64,000 nucleotides of DNA from Cerrena zonata (Eukaryota > Basidiomycota > Agaricomycetes > Polyporales > Cerrenaceae). The stretch covers positions 434,001-498,000 of the forward strand of contig JASBNA010000003.1 of assembly GCA_038087015.1 (NCBI GenBank), read 5' to 3'. The notes beneath the pieces are model-generated. The model was not told the origin of the DNA. It did not search any database and saw only the letters and a list, made by a program, of their open reading frames with translations. Positions 57,702 through 64,000 of the stretch are shown piece after piece. The position numbers and the translations under genes were made by a program. Position 1 is the stretch's first letter, and every line of letters starts with the position of its first letter.

Positions 57702-58759
57702 ATGCCAAAGGCGAAGAAAACAAAACGCAAAGCTCCGGTAACCCTTTCCGTAACTGCTGTCCCTCCCGAAGGGGGAAGCAAACCCACTACTACACGCACT
57801 GTCATCCGTCGATTCCACGTCCTTATCAAGAGAAAGACACAACTACAGAAACTACTTTCTGAGGCTAGGACTACTGAGGCTGACCAGGATGCTACTAAGA
57901 AGGAGCTTCAAGCTGTTGAAGATGATATCGTCGATCTAGGTGGTCTAGAGACCTATCAGAGGATGTCGAATATAGGGCAAGGAAATGATAGGGGAGGGGG
58001 CAGTGAGAAGATCTTTGTCGGCTGGCTCAATGAGCTGTCTGAACCGCAGAGGTTGCGCGAGGCAAAGCGACAATTCAAGTACGTGGACATCGGTCGGATC
58101 ATCCTCCTTTAGTCTCTCACCATTCATTCGTATGCTTACAGATTGCTCGAGGTGGGGGCATTAAGACATGACAACTATACGCCATATACAACCTGGATAG
58201 ATAATACCCCAATCGACCTACATTCTCGTCATCCTGATATCCTTGAGCAAGATTTCTTGCGATTGAATGAGGAAGAGAACAGGGGCCGATGGGACTTGAT
58301 TAGCTTGAGCCTCGTTGTCAACTTTGTCCCAGATGCGAAAGATCGAGGTATGTTTAATATTTTCTTTTCTTTTCTTTTTTCTGCCGCTCACATGAGGCTG
58401 TCCATTTAGGCCGTATGTTGCGACTTTCGCACGATATGCTACGGGCGGATGGCTACTTATTCCTCGCTGTAAGACGCTTTCTCTTTTCTTGTCGCTGACT
58501 GATTCCGTCTGCTTACGAACGTCTTCAGCTCCCGCTACCATGTGTGCTCAACTCGAGATATATGACCACAGAGCATCTACAGGGACTCATGAATGTGCTG
58601 GGGTTCACCCAAATTCGATCCAGATGGAGAGAAGGGGGGAAGATGGCATATTGGCTTTACAAGAAGGCCAACATCCCCCTTCGACCAAATACATCACTCT
58701 ACGAGAAGAAAGTCGTTCTGAGAACCGGCAATCGCAATAATTTCTGCGTATTGTTATAG
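57702..58759 (+). CDS. BMT2: 25S rRNA adenine-N(1) methyltransferase, Bmt2-like
   Basis: Start at 57702 with a basic leader (PKAKKTKRKAP), then RTVIRRFHVLIKRKTQLQKL and LGGLETYQRMS. A Rossmann-like part follows: KLLEVGALRHDNY (SAM-binding), IDLHSRHPDILEQDFL, WDLISLSLVVNFVPDAKDRG, MLRLSHDMLRADGYLFLALP, CVLNSRYMT, and MNVLGFTQIRSRWREGGKMAYW, ending at 58759. Four exons in phase. The family methylates N1 of an adenine in 25S rRNA (A2142 in yeast) in the nucleolus. No damage seen. Confidence 0.9.
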
Positions 58760-58848
58760 CATTTTCTATTCTCGCTTGAAGGAATTATGGCAGTATGAAA
58801 TCATATGCAATGTATGAAATGTAAATATAAAGTTTACATGACGCAATA

Positions 58849-61215
58849 TCAATGGTCCTTCGGAATAGTTTCGTCCCCTGGGTAAAGCTGTCATGAACGA
58901 CGTTAGCAATGACGTAAGTTTATGCATGGTTCGGTTCCTTAAATTTACCTTTGAAGGGTTCATGATATTCAAAGGATCGATCGCATTCTTCACAGAACGC
59001 ATGAGTGCGACCGTATCAGGGCCTAGTTCATCGACGAGATATTCTTTCTTGCCAATGCCAACACCATGCTCTCCTGTGCATGTTCCGTCCAAAGCAATCG
59101 CGCGATGGACAAGCCTGTGTACGGCTGCACTCACGAGAGGGAGATCTTCCTCGCCCTTGAATGGAATGATCGCATGGAAATTACCTATAAACATTTAAGG
59201 TTAGCGAAAATCGTTGATGCAACTCTGAATACACCGACCATCTCCCACATGGCCCACAATGGTCGACGTAAGACCAGACTGGGCTAGATCCTTCTTGGTC
59301 TCGTAAACCAATTCGGGTAGACGAGACACAGGTACACTAAAGAAAATGAGGTCAAACCGTATGCAAATAAGGTGACCAAGAAATAAATATACCAAACATC
59401 AGTGGTCCAAACTTTACTTGAGTCACCAGCAGCCGCAATGGTGCTCATGAGTGCGTATTTGCGATTCTCCCACAACTCATCTGCTTGTTGTTGAGTAGCA
59501 GCGAATTCAAAGTTGCTACTTCCATGCTTTTGGAAGATCTTTTTTATCGCATTGGCTGTTTCTTTGATGGATGAATCCGTCCCTTGAAGTTTGAGGAAAA
59601 GTGTATCGCTGACGGGGAGCACCTTTGAGGTGAGGCCTGCCTTGTTGATTGCAATTATCACTGTTACAAAGCTCGAGAATGGGTTGAGTTTCCGAAGATT
59701 AGACGAAGATACATACTTTTATCGTCCAACAATTCCACACATTCTATGGAAAGTTAGGATAAGAGAAGTGATACTGGACGATATATGACACGTACGGATG
59801 TGAGAACCATTGGGATTGTTCAGGATCTCTTGTACCGCACTGACAGCATGTTCTACACTAGGGAACTGTGACATTGCTACTTTTGTAGGAACCACAGGGG
59901 CTAGACGGAGTGTCGCTAGAGACAATTTGTAAGCAGAACGTCCATATAATGTGAACGTTGGCCTTACCCTCCGTAACAATACCCAGAGTGCCCTCGGCAC
60001 CAATAAACAACTTCGTCGTGTCGAATCCTGCAGCCGACTTTCGAGCCCGTCGTCGTGTTTTTATGACTTTCCCATTTGGAAGGACTACAGTCTTAGTGCA
60101 ACGTCAGCGAGACTGAAGCCGTTATACATAATGAGTGAACCTACCAGGTTCAAGAACCATTCCGCTTTAGCAGTGCCATATCGTACGGCATTTGCTATAG
60201 TGATATAAGTGATAGTAATCTCCTGATAAATAATGAATACCCACTTCCAGAGCATCCTGTCCCAACCATTCCGCCAATAGTCTAAACAGTGAATTAGCTG
60301 TATTGATGTACGACGAGATTTCCTACACTTACGGCACCAGGTCCTGGATCAAGCTGATAGAGTGGCACCTCAATAGGGATATTCGGTAGGGGATAAAAGA
60401 ATAATGCTTACTGGGAAGAAGAGAGGGATGCCCTTCTCTTTCAGTGTTGAGTTAATATCTTCCCAACGAGCCCCAGCTTGACAAACCAGGTCTCCGTCGT
60501 CCTCTATGGATATTCCTTAATTGCAAAGTTATCATGCACATGATTGTGTGCGTACCATGAATCTCAATAATTTTATTCATGGCAGATATATCGATACAGA
60601 TGTCACCACTGGAGACCTACATGATAGGACACTTCAGTAAACATACTGGTCAAATTCGTAGAATTATGAACTCACCCCGGAGAAATGACCTTCCAGACTG
60701 GTAGCACCGCCATATGGCACGATCGGTACACGATATTTCCTAGCAATGTCGACAACCTTCACGACATCATCCGTACTCTGTGCATGCACAACGACTGAGT
60801 GGGGATGAGATGGGTGGTAAGAGTTGGAAGAAGAGCCATAGCTGTCGAGCGCAATTGTTTCAGTGGTAACCTTTCCTGGCAAAGCCTCACGAAGCTCAGA
60901 AATAGCCTGTTGCAGCTCCTTTGCAGAGGCATACGCTGTTTCCGGGCCTTGCAAACTGCTGATGATATCAGACTTGGCGAGCCCAAAGCCAACTGCAACA
61001 AGAAGAACAGCAGAAAGCATCTGTAGGGGCCATTTTGACTTCGCACTAGGAGATTCGGTTGTTGTTGAATACGCTCGAAAACGACTCGGAGCCGAGGTTC
61101 CATTCAAGTTGTGGCTGGGAGGTTGAGAAGTCCTCCTATTCGGAGTCAAGGTCCTACTTAAGCATCTAGAAGAGCCACAAAGTCTAGATGTACTATGAGC
61201 AATCCTGGGTAACAT
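58849..61215 (-). CDS. DLD1: D-lactate dehydrogenase (cytochrome c), mitochondrial
   Basis: The start [21 protein letters not shown] (61215) is a mitochondrial targeting peptide, followed by a hydrophobic inner-membrane anchor ([14 protein letters not shown]). The FAD-binding PCMH part has [25 protein letters not shown] and [15 protein letters not shown]. The C-terminal FAD oxidase part has [15 protein letters not shown] and [20 protein letters not shown], and ends [12 protein letters not shown] at 58849. It oxidises D-lactate to pyruvate and feeds electrons to cytochrome c. About a dozen exons; no break noticed. An upstream ATG at 61362 is open but adds sequence before the targeting peptide, so 61215 is preferred. 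Confidence 0.9.
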
Positions 61216-61858
61216 GATCAAAGTCGTCAAAGGGTAGCGAATAGTGACAGCGAAACTCCAGTTAGAGAATAGTAAGGATGTGGTCACAAGTGTAAGGTCG
61301 TGAGAGATATCCACAAGCAAGAAGTTAGTTATATGTAGGTGACAGAGAGTATATAGCGACACTACTAGTTCATTGGTCTAGATTGTACATTGGCTCGGAC
61401 TCTTCACCGACAAGTCTAACAGGTCAGATAGACTCGGAACGATTATGTCCAAATTTAAACATATGGCGTCACATTGACGCCGGAGTCAATAAAGATGGCG
61501 TACTACTGTAGTACGGGTTGTTGCTGTTGCAAAAAGACCTTCCCTCCGATGATCCCGAATTGTCGACAGTGAATTGTATAGGTTTACTGCTCCATACCTT
61601 GGCACGAGCTAACCTCCGGTACTCTCCCACTGGCACATTGATAACCATTCACGTAAGTGGGCTTACCAACATCTTCGCCCGATGTCGTAGTACTCGCCGA
61701 TCGATCTAGCGGAGATCGGTTCCATCGGGCTGCGATCTTGCCTAACTTGAACGTCGGCCAGTAATCCATCACGTCCTACTGGCTCTCTTGATTCGAACTT
61801 GAACTTGAAAGTGAACGTATTACCCTAAACTCAGTCGTGGTATACTTGACGAAGAAAT
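61216..61858. other. Divergent promoter DLD1 / 5'-nucleotidase
   Basis: No coding sequence recognised. Two facing words GAACTTGAACTTGAAAG near 61795-61812 form a small direct repeat just before the nucleotidase start. Confidence 0.45.
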
Positions 61859-64000
61859 ATGGTATCCCTCCCTATCCTGCATTTCAACGATGTATATCGT
61901 GTGCAACCTTTCAAATTTATTCCGACATCGCCAGAGACCATCGATGTCACCCAGTTTGCTGCCATGCTAGACGATATACGCGATCAATGGCCCAATAGAG
62001 ATGATGGAAAGAAGGAAGGATTGGTACTCTTTTCAGGCGATGTCTTTGCACCATCAGTGGAAAGCTCAGTGACAAGAGGTAGTCATATGGTTCGTGGTAG
62101 ATTGACTCGGACGGACGGTGGTCCGAATTCGGTATTATATTCACTATGTTCACACATATTGTAAACATACTAGGTGCCGGTGATGAATGCGTTCTCCCCG
62201 GATGTGTCCATGACAGGTCCGTATCTGTGTCATATCTTCCCATAGCGAAGACTCATTCAGGGTCCGACGCATAAGGCAACCACGACTTCGACTTCGGTGA
62301 GTGTTTTACTAAGTACATATGCATAGGATATTGTTAAGTGCTATGTATATGTGCAGGGTTTCCTCATCTTTCGAACTTGATTAAGGATACAACATTTGTA
62401 AGTTCAAATGACTTTGCTTGAAATAAGATAGTATCGGAAATAATGTCGTTGGTTCCGCAGCCATGGCTTCTGAGTAATATTATTGATACCAGCACCAACA
62501 AAGTTCCGGAACATCTGTTTGAATTCCAAGTACTAGAGCGCTGCGGTATCCGTATCGGTGTTGTTGGTCTTGTGGAGAAGTAAGCTCGTATATTGACCAA
62601 AATTTATCATCTAATTAACCCATACGTGTATTCTCAAGGGAGTGGATCGGTACTGTCTCTTCATGGCCACCCAACTTCGAATATAGAGATGTAACTGAGG
62701 TCGGGTTGGATCTTTCGAAACGACTTCGTGATCCGGAAGGTGAATATAAATGCGATATAATCATCGCCTTGACCCATGCTAGGTGAGATGGTGGGCATCC
62801 TTGAAATTACCTAGATATTGATTTCATATATTCACAGGATACCGAACGTATGTCATACCACGACATCTCTAAGATGAATGACCTTGTTGAACGTCTTCAC
62901 TAGGACATTACCTTCGCGAAATCGCTGTTCGCGCACCCTCCTGCAGTGCAGGAATCCCTATCCACAGCTTCAAAACACGGCGTTGACATTATTTTAGGTG
63001 GTCATGATCATCTCTATTATATCTCAAAAGGTGTTACTTCTTGGGATGGTTACGACATCAACGAAAAAGTGCTTGGTGCCGAGAAAGATGAGGGTGATGT
63101 CCTCATTGTCAAAAGTGGTACAGATTTCAGAGATTTGAGCGAGTTCATCTTGGACCTAGAAGATACTCCTGAGGGAAGCGTCAGGAAGAAATTGATCAAA
63201 AGTGTGCGGGGTGAGTTAATACGCAATCGCGGGATCTCTTGGATTATGACAATGTATTCTACAGGAAAACACCACGAAACCAAACCTGGTTCGAAGAAAA
63301 GTGAACATATAGCCAAAATACTCGAAAAGGTTATTTCCTCCGTCTCTTCCTCGCTGAAAGCACCCGTATGCCAGACGTCGATCGAACTAGATTGCCGATC
63401 TGCTCTCGTCCGAACACAAGAAGTCCGTCTGACATTCCTTTTTTGCTTCGTTGCGTCATTACTGACACTATTCCTAGACCGCGTCTGGAAACTGGTTCGC
63501 CGACGTCCTTCGACACGCTTACGATGACATGCTTTGTCTGAAAGGTTGCGGGGGGTCCGATGGAGTATTCATTTGTGGTGGTACAATTCGAGGAGATTCA
63601 ATTTATGGACCAGGCGCGTTCAGTATCCACATATTCACAATTTATCTGCAACAGAAGCTTACTGTACTCTGCGCACAGGAAACGTCACTCTAGGCGATAT
63701 TCTCGAGATATTGCCTTTTGAAGACCCCATTGTCGTAATTGAAGTGGACGGCGCTGCCATTTGGGACGCACTGGAAGCTGCTTTATCTACCTTCCCCGCA
63801 CAGGAAGGTCGATTCCCCATTATCTCGGGTTTCCGTGCCGTTTGGGATTCGCGTCGTCCACCAGGGCAGCGAGTCCTCGGAGTCTGGTTAACCAAAGAAC
63901 CTTCAGGCAGTACTACTAACACTCCTTTGCACAGTGGTAGCACTACACCTGCCGCTGCCTCCATGTCAAACTTGCTGCAAACTCTTAGCGGTAGTACTTC
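61859..64000 (+). CDS. 5'-nucleotidase family metallophosphoesterase (3' end beyond window)
   Basis: Starts MVSLPILHFNDVYRVQPF at 61859. Metal-binding motifs in order: HFNDVYRV, LFSGDVFAPS (GDxxxPS), GNHDFDFG (assembled across introns near 62260-62300), IIIALTHAR and ILGGHDHLYY. The C-terminal 5'-nucleotidase part follows with NWFADVLRHAY, CGGTIRGDSIYGPG, VTLGDILEILPFEDPIVVIEVDG and FRAVWDSRRPPGQRV. These enzymes hydrolyse nucleotides or UDP-sugars; without a clear signal peptide or lipid anchor site in view, an intracellular form is possible. The gene runs off the right edge at 64000, so its end is unknown. Confidence 0.85.

Noticed and set aside
60759..61126. Open frames opposite and offset to the DLD1 5' region
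   Set aside because: The minus-strand frame with the targeting peptide and FAD motif explains the region.
1..64000. tRNA, rRNA, CRISPR arrays
   Set aside because: No convincing tRNA T-arm/acceptor pattern, rRNA stretch or repeat-spacer array was seen on either strand. A dedicated scan (tRNAscan-SE, Infernal) would settle it.

Overview
This window looks like nuclear DNA of a mushroom-forming basidiomycete (Agaricomycetes). Evidence: intron-dense genes with about 50-60 bp GT-AG introns, a DUF6534-type seven-helix protein, an A-T-R adenylate-forming reductase of basidiomycete type, a tyrosine-recombinase retrotransposon, and fungal housekeeping genes (gamma-tubulin, MBF1, V-ATPase subunit H, YME2, BMT2, TRAPPC13, DLD). 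The species cannot be named from the sequence.

Layout. 0.6-4.3 kb: an RRM/R3H RNA-binding protein and an orphan protein. 5.4-35.6 kb: an accessory block that reads as a biosynthetic cluster. It holds an intact adenylation-carrier-reductase enzyme (1,076 aa), a stand-alone reductase-domain gene (433 aa), three FAD2-like (delta-12 type) fatty acid desaturases A, B and C, two MCT-like major facilitator transporters, a DUF6534 membrane protein and a small heat-shock protein. A 5 kb DIRS/Ngaro-type retrotransposon sits between the reductase and desaturase A. 36.6-64 kb: housekeeping genes, namely V-ATPase H, tetraspanin, MET8, MBF1, gamma-tubulin, an FG nucleoporin, YME2, TRAPPC13, BMT2, D-lactate dehydrogenase and a 5'-nucleotidase cut by the window edge.

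How the cluster may work (inference): the desaturases would introduce extra double or triple bonds into a C18 acyl chain. The A-T-R enzyme and/or the free reductase would reduce a carboxylate or thioester to an aldehyde or alcohol, and the MCT-like carriers would export the product. Repeated FAD2-like enzymes next to a carboxylate reductase fit a polyacetylene (polyyne) or polyunsaturated alcohol/aldehyde pathway. I know of no described cluster with exactly this make-up, and the product is not shown by the sequence.

Sequence quality: several single-base frameshifts lie at or beside short homopolymers in otherwise conserved genes (desaturase A, tetraspanin, nucleoporin, TRAPPC13). Assembly error is at least as likely as gene decay. 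Some real oddities remain: a 2-nt micro-exon in MBF1, introns directly after the start ATG in both transporters, a GC-AG intron in desaturase B and a GA-AG intron in the reductase.
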